Source: Brevibacterium sp. S22
Lineage (GTDB): Bacteria; Actinomycetota; Actinomycetes; Actinomycetales; Brevibacteriaceae
Assembly (NCBI RefSeq): GCF_004745485.1
Contig: NZ_RHFG01000013.1
Location: 1 to 64,000, forward strand
Reading direction: 5' to 3'
Length of the DNA stretch: 64,000 nucleotides
The position numbers and the translations under genes are program-made. Below are positions 52,613 through 63,264 of the stretch, one piece after another. The notes under the pieces were generated by a model. It was not told the origin of the DNA. It saw nothing but the letters and a program-made list of their open reading frames with translations, and made no database searches. Position 1 is the stretch's first letter; the number at the start of each line of letters is the position of its first letter.

Positions 52613-54475
52613 ATGAGCGAGGAACCGAACCCCGCCGAGCCGGCTCATACCTCAGCAGAGCAGACTCGCACCTCCGCAGATGCGGTGGAGAACAGGGGAG
52701 CCGTCGCCGAGGCGGCCGCCCCCGAAGTCTGGCACCGCGTCCACCCGCTCACGCCGATCCTCGAGAGCATCGGCGTCCTCGTCGGCATCGTCATCGCCGC
52801 CGCATACGGTCTGCAGAACTTCATCCAATCGGCGGTCGAGGACCTCGCCACCGGCAAGTCCGTCGACCTCACGTTCGCCGGCTGGCTGCGTTCCCATCCG
52901 CTCGTGATCCTCGCGGTCGTCGGCGGAATCATCCTCATCCTCCTGCTCACCGCCTTCTTCAGCTGGTTGGCCTGGAGGGTGATGGGCTACCGTGTCGACG
53001 CCGAGGCGATCTACTATCGGCGCGGACTGCTGTCGAAGAAGCTGCGCAAAGCCCGTCTGGACCGAGTGCAGTCCATCGACCTGCAGCAGAAGCTGCTGCC
53101 GCGCGTGCTCGGTATGGCCGAACTCGTCTTCGACGTCGCCGGCGGCACCGATTCGAACATCTCGCTGAAGTACCTGTCGAAGAAACGCGCCGAGGAGCTG
53201 CGCGACGAACTCCTGCGCACCGTCAGGACGAAGAAGCAGCAGGGTACGAACGCACCCGAGGGTGAAACGCGTGCGGTCGCGTCGGAGGACGGTTCGGTCA
53301 GCGCCGCGTCGCCGACCGAACCGGTGGGCTCCGCACCGGCGATCGGCGGCCTCGGAACCGGACCGGAGTCAGGTGTCGACCGGTCCGTTCCCGAACGCGG
53401 CGACGACAGCCTCGGCGTGCGACTGACCAAACGCCTCGGCGCCATGGCCGACGGTTTCTCCTCCGAAGCCGAAGGCAGCCTGGGCGATCTGCTCGCTCCG
53501 TATCACCTCTCGCCGAGGGTCGGGGACGAGGGCGAAATCATCCGGGTCCCCGTCCACCGTGTCGTCGTCGCCTCCCTGCTCAAGACCGAAACCCTCATCT
53601 CCGTCATCGTGGTGCTGGCTGTCGTCGCTACTGCCATCGTGATGTTGGCACTCGGCATCAAGGAGGCTTTCATTCCGATCCTCGTCGGTGTCCTGCCCGG
53701 TGTCTTCGCGGCCTTCTCCGTGTTCCGGAAGAATCTCGACAATGCGAACTTCGTCGTCCGCCTCGGCGAATCCGGGCTCGCCGTCAACCACGGACTGTTC
53801 TCCACCTCCCGCAAAGTCATTCCGCTCGATCGGATTCAGGCGGTGTGCCTGCATCAGCCGCTGCTGTGGCGGTGGGCCGGATGGTGGCAGGCCGAGTACA
53901 ACATCGCCAGTGACAGCAGCGGCAATGACTCGAATCTGCTGCTGCCCGTCGGCGATGTCGACCAGGCTCTGCTCATGGTCGGCCTCGCTCTGCCCGACCC
54001 GCAGCTGCCCGAGGGGGTTGCCGCCGACACCCTCGTCCGCTCGGCGATGTACGACCGCAAGTCGACGCATCCGCAGTCGGCTGATGCCGAAGCCCTCTTC
54101 TACGGCCAACCCCGGTCCTCCAGGATCCTCGATCCACTCGTGTGGAAGCGGCGGGCCTATGCGCTGACCGGCTCGCTGCTCGTCCTGCGCCTCGGTGCAC
54201 TCGACCGTCGCGTCGACTTCGTCCCGCATGTGCGCGTGCAGTCCCTGCGCTATCACCAGGGTCCGCTGATGCGCGCCCGCGGCCTCGGCACGGTGTCGGT
54301 GCACTCGACCGCCGGACCGATCGACCCGCGCGTGACCCATCAGAGCGACGAGGACGCCAAGCGGTTCTTCATCGAACACGCTGAACGCACCCGCATCGCT
54401 CGTCAGCGCTTCGACTCCGCCGGCAAGAGCGTGCACACCAAACGGACACAGACGCTCGAGGAGGACGACGGATGA
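52613..54475 (+). CDS. Large PH domain-containing membrane protein (YdbT-like)
   Basis: 620 residues with at least two bacterial PH domains: 'YYRRGLLSKKLRKARLDRVQ' with 'SIDLQQKLLPRVLGMAELVF', and 'LSTSRKVIP'-like 'VNHGLFSTSRKVIPLDRIQA', plus a third copy near 'SLLVLRLGALDRRVDFVPHV'. Hydrophobic helix pairs separate them. A 140-residue Ser/Thr/Pro linker follows the first domain. GTG 52607 overlapping the previous stop is an alternative start. Partner of the preceding gene. Confidence 0.87.
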   Translation: MSEEPNPAEPAHTSAEQTRTSADAVENRGAVAEAAAPEVWHRVHPLTPILESIGVLVGIVIAAAYGLQNFIQSAVEDLATGKSVDLTFAGWLRSHPLVILAVVGGIILILLLTAFFSWLAWRVMGYRVDAEAIYYRRGLLSKKLRKARLDRVQSIDLQQKLLPRVLGMAELVFDVAGGTDSNISLKYLSKKRAEELRDELLRTVRTKKQQGTNAPEGETRAVASEDGSVSAASPTEPVGSAPAIGGLGTGPESGVDRSVPERGDDSLGVRLTKRLGAMADGFSSEAEGSLGDLLAPYHLSPRVGDEGEIIRVPVHRVVVASLLKTETLISVIVVLAVVATAIVMLALGIKEAFIPILVGVLPGVFAAFSVFRKNLDNANFVVRLGESGLAVNHGLFSTSRKVIPLDRIQAVCLHQPLLWRWAGWWQAEYNIASDSSGNDSNLLLPVGDVDQALLMVGLALPDPQLPEGVAADTLVRSAMYDRKSTHPQSADAEALFYGQPRSSRILDPLVWKRRAYALTGSLLVLRLGALDRRVDFVPHVRVQSLRYHQGPLMRARGLGTVSVHSTAGPIDPRVTHQSDEDAKRFFIEHAERTRIARQRFDSAGKSVHTKRTQTLEEDDG

Positions 54476-55362
54476 GCCACGGCGACGCACCCAGGCTGGG
54501 CATCGGCATCATCGGCTGCGGCCGAGTCGGAGCGAGCATCGGTGCCGCCTGGAGGCAGGCCGGTCATGCGATCATCGGGGTCAGCGCCACCTCGGCGGCG
54601 AGCCTCGAACGTGCCGAGGCCATGCTGCCCGGAGTGCCCGTCCTCGACCCGGACGAGATCACCGAACGCGCCGAGCTCGTGGTCCTCGCCGTCCCCGATG
54701 ACGAGATCGCGCCGCTGGTCACCGGCCTGGCCGACCTCGGGCGCATCCACGCTGGGCAGATCCTCGTGCACTGCTCCGGCCGGTACGGGACCGAGGTTCT
54801 CGAAGCCGGGACCAGCCTCGGCGCTCTGCCCATCGCTCTGCACCCGTCCCTGACCTTCACGGGAACCGAAGTCGATCTGAGCCGGCTGCGGCAGGCGACG
54901 ATCGCGGTCACCGCACCCGCGCCGATCCGGCCGGTGGGGGAGGCCCTCGTCGTCGAACTCGGTGCCGAACCGATCGACATCGCCGAGGCGGACCGTCCGC
55001 TCTATCACGCGGCGATCACCCACGCATCGAATCATTCGATCACGATCCTCACCGAAGCCATGGAGCTGCTCACCGAGGCAGGGGTCTCCGATCCGTCAGC
55101 TGTCCTCCACACCCTTGTCGACGCCAGCGTCGCCAACACGATGCAGAACGGACCCAAAGCGCTGACCGGACCGATCAGCCGCGGAGACGTCGGGACCATC
55201 GAAGCGCACCTGGCGGCACTGAGCGAATTCAGCCTCAGCCGGTCGAACCCGGCGGTGCGCAACAGCTACATCGCACTCGCACGATCCACGACTGCGAAGG
55301 CCCTGGCCATGGGGCGCATCACAGAGGCCCAAGCACAGCAGATACTGACCGCTCTGGACTGA
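54472..55362 (+). CDS. Rossmann-fold DUF2520 protein
   Basis: 296 residues. N-terminal NAD(P)-type fold 'LGIGIIGCGRVGASIGAAWR' and a helical C-terminal domain with 'YHAAITHASNHSITILTEAM' and 'LTGPISRGDVGTIEAHLAAL' (DUF2520). The related domain order suggests an oxidoreductase on a pantoate- or proline-like acid. In many actinobacteria panC follows; here lysS follows instead. Overlaps the previous gene by 4 nt. Confidence 0.87.
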   Translation: MSHGDAPRLGIGIIGCGRVGASIGAAWRQAGHAIIGVSATSAASLERAEAMLPGVPVLDPDEITERAELVVLAVPDDEIAPLVTGLADLGRIHAGQILVHCSGRYGTEVLEAGTSLGALPIALHPSLTFTGTEVDLSRLRQATIAVTAPAPIRPVGEALVVELGAEPIDIAEADRPLYHAAITHASNHSITILTEAMELLTEAGVSDPSAVLHTLVDASVANTMQNGPKALTGPISRGDVGTIEAHLAALSEFSLSRSNPAVRNSYIALARSTTAKALAMGRITEAQAQQILTALD

Positions 55363-55405
55363 CGTCGAATTCCCCCGCACGGCCCGTCCACGGTAGCCTT
55401 GAAGC

Positions 55406-56965
55406 ATGGCGAACACCGACTCGAAGACACCTGAGAACGCAGACCTTTCACCCGAACACCTCGATCCGGAACAGATCCGGATCCGAAAGGACAAGCGCCA
55501 GCGTCTCCTCGACAACGGAACCGATGCCTACCCGGTCACGGTGTCCCGCACCCACAGCCTCGCCGAGGTCCACGCCGCCCACGACGGACTCGAAACGGGG
55601 GAGGAGACCGACGACATCGTCGGCGTCATCGGCCGCGTCGTCTTCGTCCGCACCACTGGCAAGCTCTGCTTCGTGACGCTGCAGGCCGGTGACGGCACCC
55701 GCCTGCAGGGCATGCTCTCGCTGCGTGAGGTCGGCCAGCAGCGCCTCGACGATTTCAAGACCGACGTCGACCTCGGTGATTTTCTGTTCCTGCACGGACG
55801 AGTCATCAAGTCCAAGCGCGGTGAGCTCTCCGTGCTCGCGGATTCCTGGGCCATGGCGTCGAAGGCAATCCGCCCACTGCCGGGTCTGCACACCGAACTG
55901 GCTGAGGACACCCGTGTCCGTCAGCGCTACCTCGACCTCATCACCCGTGAACAGGCTCGCGAGACGATGCTCACCCGCGCAAAGGTGATGTCGTCGCTGC
56001 GGAAGACCTTCGCCGACCAGGACTTCGTCGAGATCGAGACCCCGATGCTGCAGACCATGCACGGCGGAGCTTCGGCGCGCCCGTTCAAGACGCATATGAA
56101 CGCCTACGACATCGACATGTACCTGCGGATCGCTCCGGAGCTGTTCCTCAAGCGGGCGATCGTCGGCGGAATCGAGAACGTCTTCGAGATCAACCGCAAT
56201 TTCCGCAACGAGGGCGCTGATTCCACGCATTCCCCGGAATTCGCGATGCTCGAGGCCTACCAGTCCTTCGGCGACTACCATTCGATCGCTGATCTGACGA
56301 AGACCCTCATCCAGAATGCCGCTCAGGAGGCGACAGGCTCGCTCGTCGTCACTCTCGACGACGGCGCCGAATACGACTTCGGCGGAGACTGGCCGGTCGT
56401 GAGCATGTACGACTCCCTGTCCGAGGAATCAGGTGTCGAAGTGACCCCGGAGACCGGAATGGACGTCCTCGACAAGATCGCCGCCGACAACAACGTCGAC
56501 CTGGGCGGTGTCTTCCGATCGCATGGGAAGTACGTCGAAGAGCTGTGGGAGCACTTCTACCAGGACAAGCTGTGGGCTCCGACCTTCGTCACCGATTTCC
56601 CGGTCGACACCTCACCACTGGTGCGTGAGCACCGGACGAAGAAGGGCGTCGTGGAGAAGTGGGATCTCTACGTGCGCGGCTTCGAACTGGCCACGGGCTA
56701 TTCGGAGCTCGTCGACCCGATCATCCAGCGTCAGCGTTTCGAAGCTCAGGCCGCGGACGCCGCTCGCGGCGACGATGAGGCGATGGGCCTCGATGAGGAC
56801 TTCCTCATGGCGATGGAACACGGAATGCCGCCGACCGGTGGAATGGGAATGGGACTCGACCGTCTGCTCATGGCACTGACCGGTTTGGGAATCCGCGAAA
56901 CCATTCTGTTCCCATTCACCAAGCCTTTGGCTTCTTCGCAGGAGGATCCGGCTCAGGAGGGCTGA
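55406..56965 (+). CDS. lysS: Lysyl-tRNA synthetase, class II
   Basis: 519 residues. The anticodon OB domain comes first ('[20 protein letters not shown]'). The class II core has motif 1 around '[20 protein letters not shown]', motif 2 '[20 protein letters not shown]' and motif 3 '[20 protein letters not shown]'. The first 45 residues are an acidic extension. Charges tRNA-Lys. The small membrane-protein gene starts 6 nt after its stop. Confidence 0.96.
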   Translation: MANTDSKTPENADLSPEHLDPEQIRIRKDKRQRLLDNGTDAYPVTVSRTHSLAEVHAAHDGLETGEETDDIVGVIGRVVFVRTTGKLCFVTLQAGDGTRLQGMLSLREVGQQRLDDFKTDVDLGDFLFLHGRVIKSKRGELSVLADSWAMASKAIRPLPGLHTELAEDTRVRQRYLDLITREQARETMLTRAKVMSSLRKTFADQDFVEIETPMLQTMHGGASARPFKTHMNAYDIDMYLRIAPELFLKRAIVGGIENVFEINRNFRNEGADSTHSPEFAMLEAYQSFGDYHSIADLTKTLIQNAAQEATGSLVVTLDDGAEYDFGGDWPVVSMYDSLSEESGVEVTPETGMDVLDKIAADNNVDLGGVFRSHGKYVEELWEHFYQDKLWAPTFVTDFPVDTSPLVREHRTKKGVVEKWDLYVRGFELATGYSELVDPIIQRQRFEAQAADAARGDDEAMGLDEDFLMAMEHGMPPTGGMGMGLDRLLMALTGLGIRETILFPFTKPLASSQEDPAQEG

Positions 56966-56970
56966 TTACG

Positions 56971-57216
56971 ATGATGGATATCCTCAAAGCGCTTCTCCCG
57001 TCGATCTGTGTGGGATTGCTGTTCTGGTATGTCTTCCGGAATATCGTCCGCGCGGATCGCAATGAACGCGAACAGGTTGATAAATACTATTCAGAGATTG
57101 AAGTTAGCGAAGTCGACGATAATCCGGAAACGGATGTTAAGATGACAACGACAAAATCCTCTGATTATGAAAAGAGCAAACATGGCAAGGGAAATGCGCC
57201 TCGTTCTCACGGATGA
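56971..57216 (+). CDS. Small single-helix membrane protein upstream of lsr2
   Basis: 81 residues: a helix 'ALLPSICVGLLFWYVFRNIV' followed by a charged cytoplasmic tail. A strong AGGAGGG precedes it. A similar small gene stands between lysS and lsr2 in related Micrococcales. Its end overlaps the lsr2 start by 35 nt in another frame. The tail-coding DNA (57070-57180) is strikingly AT-rich for this genome. Function unknown. Confidence 0.7.
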   Translation: MMDILKALLPSICVGLLFWYVFRNIVRADRNEREQVDKYYSEIEVSEVDDNPETDVKMTTTKSSDYEKSKHGKGNAPRSHG

Positions 57217-57511
57217 TTTCGACGGAAGCGAAGCCGCGGAAACCGTTCGCTTCAGCCTCGACCAGGCCACGTACGAACTCGAGCTCTCAACAGAGAATGC
57301 GGAAAAACTCCGCGAGACGTTCGCCCCATTCATCGCCAAAGCACGTCGTGTAGCCAACACCGGTGGCCGTGGCCGCCGTGCCGGCTCGTCGGGTCCCAAG
57401 CGGGATACTGCGAAGATCCGCGAATGGGCGCAGAACAACGGATACCAGCTCGGTGATCGTGGACGGATCCCGCTGGAGATCGTCGAAGCTTACGAAGCAG
57501 CGGAGAAGTAA
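57182..57511 (+). CDS. lsr2: Lsr2 nucleoid-associated protein
   Basis: 109 residues. The N-terminal oligomerisation half reads 'MAREMRLVLTDDFDGSEAAE' then 'TVRFSLDQATYELELS'. The C-terminal DNA-binding half has 'IREWAQNNGYQLGDRGRIPL' with the AT-hook-like RGR. Lsr2 coats AT-rich DNA and silences acquired genes in actinobacteria. ATG 57182 matches the family start; ATG 57167 is possible. The AT-rich run just upstream could be its own binding site. A strong terminator follows. Confidence 0.95.
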   Translation: MAREMRLVLTDDFDGSEAAETVRFSLDQATYELELSTENAEKLRETFAPFIAKARRVANTGGRGRRAGSSGPKRDTAKIREWAQNNGYQLGDRGRIPLEIVEAYEAAEK

Positions 57512-57544
57512 GAGGCTCATTCGAAGGCCGAAATCTTCCAAACA

Positions 57545-57589
57545 GGCCTGAGGGGTCAGCGAATTGGATCGCTGACCCCTCAGGCTTTC
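57545..57589 (+). terminator. Terminator after lsr2
   Basis: A 17-bp stem (57546-57562 with 57569-57585), loop ATTGGA, followed by TTTCT. It is the cleanest intrinsic terminator in the window. The remaining 200 nt up to the convergent phosphotransferase gene show no gene. Confidence 0.88.
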
Positions 57590-57794
57590 TATATGCGGTC
57601 TCGGCATTTCCATTACCCGGCATCCAGTTCTGCGGCAGAACCATCAGTGGTGGGACATCACAGGGAATTGCCAGACAGAGAGCATTCGGGAAATGATGCG
57701 TGCAAATGATTCGATGATGTGAGTGACGAATCAAGGGAGCCTGAACTGTGTTCGAGGAAAGCCATCTGCCGATTCGGCGGATAATGAAGACGGT

Positions 57795-58685
57795 TCAGAC
57801 TGTCGGATTCAATTGAGCTCGTGCCGCTTCCATATGCTCGGGTTCTTCCGTCTGCAATGCGAACAGCCCCAACTCGACGGGAGAAGTCGAATAGAGCTCG
57901 CCGCAGTGCTCGGCGAACCGCGGCCAGATACGACCACCTTCGGCCACGTATCGCGCTGTCGTGGCCCCGAATGCCGAAGCTGAGACGCTGGCGTAGTGGA
58001 ACATGAAGTCCTTTGCCGGATCGCCGATGGACGCGGTCGTCCAGTCGAGCAGACCCACAGTGACCGGCCCGTCCATCAGCTGGTGAGCCGGATAGACCTC
58101 GCCGTGAGTCACGGTTGTGAAAGTCGGCCAGAAGCTGTCGTCGTCGAGCCAAGCAGCCCATCGCTCGCGCAGGCTCGGCGCCACCTCGAACTCGGAGATG
58201 ACACGATCGATGTCCTCACGCTTGCGCTGTCGAACCTCGGTGGGGGAGGACTCCGGGATCCCCGAATCGCGAACGGCGGTCGGATCGACTGTGTGCAGTT
58301 CGGCGAGGACGGAACCGAGTGAGTCCGCGTATTCGGGGGACTCGACATCGAAATGCCATCGCGGCGCTCCATCGTCATCGATCGTCAGTCCAGGGCTTCC
58401 CGGCAGCAGCGGGTAGGCGATGAGACTCTCTGAGTGGATCTGCCAATCCGGGACTGCGATGCTCAGCAGCGGTGCGATGGCAGTCAGGAAACGGCCCTCG
58501 ACGCCGGCCCGGGCGGTGACATCGGAGCGGCGAGGTATCCGAAGGACCCAGGACCGGCCGTCTGCCGCCTCGGCTATGGCGACCTGGAAATCGAGGCCGA
58601 GTTCGTTGACGACGATGGAATCGGCATCGATGTCGAGACCGTGAGACCGGGCCAACTCGCGGATGTTCGATCGATCGGTGGACAT
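57795..58685 (-). CDS. mph: Macrolide 2'-phosphotransferase (Mph-type)
   Basis: 296 residues, close in length to known Mph enzymes (about 300). 'SIVVNELGLDFQVAIAEAAD', 'WVLRIPRRSDVTARAGVEGR', 'IAYPLLPGSPGLTID' and 'DSLGSVLAELHTVDPTAV' follow the Mph pattern closely. The catalytic loop is 'THGEVYPAHQLMDG' where Mph(B) has HGDVHAGH, so the Asp is Glu; the DFG-like position is 'LLDWTTASIGDPAKDF'. It would inactivate macrolides by phosphorylating the desosamine 2'-OH with GTP. Substrate range is unproven. ATG 58685 has AAAGG 8 nt upstream. It sits between lsr2 and clpC, which are usually neighbours. Confidence 0.85.
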   Translation of the reverse strand: MSTDRSNIRELARSHGLDIDADSIVVNELGLDFQVAIAEAADGRSWVLRIPRRSDVTARAGVEGRFLTAIAPLLSIAVPDWQIHSESLIAYPLLPGSPGLTIDDDGAPRWHFDVESPEYADSLGSVLAELHTVDPTAVRDSGIPESSPTEVRQRKREDIDRVISEFEVAPSLRERWAAWLDDDSFWPTFTTVTHGEVYPAHQLMDGPVTVGLLDWTTASIGDPAKDFMFHYASVSASAFGATTARYVAEGGRIWPRFAEHCGELYSTSPVELGLFALQTEEPEHMEAARAQLNPTV

Positions 58686-58809
58686 GGCTGCAGCCTTTCT
58701 GAGTTCGACGATCACGGTTCTGCGTTCACGTCTCGAGTTTAGTGTTCGGTGAAGTAGTGAGGCCGTCATTGCCGGTCCAGCCGACGCCGAATCCTCGATG
58801 ACAATGAAA

Positions 58810-58847
58810 TTTCGCCATGAGCCGAACCCTTTCGGCTCATGGCGAAA
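58810..58847. promoter_or_regulatory. 17-bp perfect palindrome in the clpC upstream region
   Basis: TTTCGCCATGAGCCGAA (58810-58826) and its exact reverse complement (58831-58847) flank a 4-base centre. It lies between divergent genes, so it ends neither of them. Its right arm contains GGC-TCATG-GCG, one base from the CGC-N5-GCG core bound by ClgR, the activator of clp genes in actinobacteria. Confidence 0.55.
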
Positions 58848-58912
58848 CCTGCAATAGAACCGCGCCCAAGGTGGTTAGGCTCAGAAGAATAAGAAGACCG
58901 AGGAGGATGAAT

Positions 58913-61444
<2,532 letters not shown>

Positions 61445-61476
61445 TCGTTCATCAGATCCTCGGATGACATCGAAGA

Positions 61477-61515
61477 GTCCGGGGAGTCGGCGGGAGTCGG
61501 CTCCTCGGGCTTTTT
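61477..61515 (+). terminator. Terminator of clpC
   Basis: A 10-bp stem with two G-T pairs (61477-61486 with 61501-61510) followed by TTTTT, 32 nt after the stop. Confidence 0.8.
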
Positions 61516-61550
61516 CGTGCCCGCGTCCGGTGATGGTGTTGAATGTCCGT

Positions 61551-62135
61551 ATGAGCTCACACGCAGTCGACTTCGATCATGGACGGATCTCCGGGGACCA
61601 CCACTCCAAGCATGAACTTCCCGGCGGTCTGTATCTGCGACGGGCGAGGACCGGCGATGTCAAAGGCATCGAGGCCCTGGTTGCCCCGCTGGCCGATGAG
61701 CGGATCCTGCTCGCCAAGGACACGGTGACGTACTTCGAATCACTCCAGGAGTTCTGGCTGGTCGTCGACCCGCAACCCGACGGTTCCGAGATCCTCGCCG
61801 GCTGCGGTGCCCTGCATGTCATCTGGGCGGACCTCGCCGAGGCGCGCACGGTCGCCACTTCACCGGACTACAGGGGCAGGGGAGTCGGCAGAGCGATCAT
61901 CAATCAGCTGCTCGCCGATGCCCGTGAGATCGGAGTCGACCGGGTGTTCTGCCTGACCTTCGAGACCGGATTCTTCGGTTCCCTCGGCTTCGAGCCGATC
62001 AAGGGCATCCCGGTCTCGCCTGAGGTCTATATCGAGCTGCTGCACTCCACCGACGAAGGTGTCGCAGAATTCCTCGACTTAGCGCGGGTCAAACCGAACA
62101 CCCTGGGCAACTCACGGATGATCAAATACCTCTGA
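61551..62135 (+). CDS. GNAT acetyltransferase, N-acetylglutamate synthase-like
   Basis: 194 residues. From residue about 25 it is the short actinobacterial amino-acid N-acetyltransferase type: 'LYLRRARTGDVKGIEALVAP', 'ILLAKDTVTYFESLQEFWLV', 'CGALHVIWADLAEARTVATS', acetyl-CoA loop 'DYRGRGVGRAIINQLLADA' and 'FCLTFETGFFGSLGFEPI'. The Mycobacterium enzyme of this class starts arginine synthesis. Location after clpC and before mutY is common in Micrococcales. Start ATG 61551; no strong ribosome site. Confidence 0.85.
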   Translation: MSSHAVDFDHGRISGDHHSKHELPGGLYLRRARTGDVKGIEALVAPLADERILLAKDTVTYFESLQEFWLVVDPQPDGSEILAGCGALHVIWADLAEARTVATSPDYRGRGVGRAIINQLLADAREIGVDRVFCLTFETGFFGSLGFEPIKGIPVSPEVYIELLHSTDEGVAEFLDLARVKPNTLGNSRMIKYL

Positions 62136-62196
62136 CTCTGATTTCGGCTTCATCCGCTGCCTTGAGCCTCCGGCGAGCTGTCGCCGGCACTGTGCC

Positions 62197-63240
62197 TCAG
62201 CGGTTCGGCAGAGCCAAACGCCCGTCGACCTGTTGAGCCAGACCGTCGGCGACGAGATCGGTGATGAGGCGAGAGATCCTGTCCTGGTCGGCACTGAGCT
62301 CACGTACTCGTGCCACCGCTGCGGAGGTCGATTCTGCCATTGAGTCGACGAGCGCGGGATCGAAGTCGGTCACCGTGGTGGTGAAGACGTCGGTGCTGAC
62401 ACCGTTGTGGTCGTCTCCGGCGGCGTGTGCGGCCTTGAGAACGTCCATGATCGCGCCGCGCAGCTGTCGATCCGTTCCCGCCCACTTCTGAGTCTTCCGC
62501 TTCGTCGCCGAGGCGGGTCTGCCCATCTGGTTCCATGTGCAGATGTCCTGCAGCGGGCAGGCAGGGCAGTCAGGATTTCGTGCCGTGCAGACGAGGGCCC
62601 CGAATTCCATCACTCCGGCGTTCCACTCCACGTGCCTGTGTTCGGGCACGAGGTCGGAAGCCCAGGCGGTCTCCTGCCGTCCAGGTGAGGCGGCGGGGCG
62701 TTCCCGGCCTGCGAAGAGGCGGATGAGGACCCTCCGCACGTTCGTGTCCAGGACGGTGGTCTTTCGGCCGAAGGCAAAGGAGGAGACCGCGGCGGCGGTG
62801 TAGGAACCGATTCCCGGCAGGCGTTCGAGTTCTGCGGTCGTCTCAGGAACCTGGTTGTCCAATTCGTCGGCGATCACGGCGGCGGCTTCCTGCAGTCGGA
62901 GAGCTCGGCGCGGGTAGCCCAGGCGGCCCCAGGCGTGGAGGACTTCGGCGGTGGGTGCGGCAGCCAGGTCGGCCGGTGTCGGCCACTCGTCCATCCAGGC
63001 GCGCCAACGTGGTTCTACTCTGGCGACCGGGGTCTGTTGAGACATGATCTCACTGACGAGGATCGCCCAGGCACTCGTGTTCGGATGCCGCCACGGCAGG
63101 TCGCGGGCTGCCTCTTCGAACCAGGCGATGATCGTGTCCTGAACTCGTCTGAGCAGCGATTCCGTCACGGCGGGAAAGTCGGTGGAAGACGCGGAAGATT
63201 TCGATTCGGGACCGACTCGGTGTGTCATTTGGATGCTCAT
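62197..63240 (-). CDS. mutY: A/G-specific adenine DNA glycosylase
   Basis: 347 residues. Removes adenine paired with 8-oxoguanine. 'WAILVSEIMSQQTPVARVEP' holds the catalytic Glu, 'LERLPGIGSYTAAAVSSFAF' is the helix-hairpin-helix, 'TVLDTNVRRVLIRLF' carries the Asp, and 'CTARNPDCPACPLQDIC' is the Cx6Cx2Cx5C iron-sulfur site. The C-terminal 120 residues do not resemble the MutT-like 8-oxoG domain; they look like a winged helix ('AVARVRELSADQDRISRLIT'). Start ATG 63240 (63228 possible). Divergent from the next gene with only 24 nt between. Confidence 0.93.
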   Translation of the reverse strand: MSIQMTHRVGPESKSSASSTDFPAVTESLLRRVQDTIIAWFEEAARDLPWRHPNTSAWAILVSEIMSQQTPVARVEPRWRAWMDEWPTPADLAAAPTAEVLHAWGRLGYPRRALRLQEAAAVIADELDNQVPETTAELERLPGIGSYTAAAVSSFAFGRKTTVLDTNVRRVLIRLFAGRERPAASPGRQETAWASDLVPEHRHVEWNAGVMEFGALVCTARNPDCPACPLQDICTWNQMGRPASATKRKTQKWAGTDRQLRGAIMDVLKAAHAAGDDHNGVSTDVFTTTVTDFDPALVDSMAESTSAAVARVRELSADQDRISRLITDLVADGLAQQVDGRLALPNR

Positions 63241-63264
63241 TCGCAATTGCCTAGGCTCAAAAAG

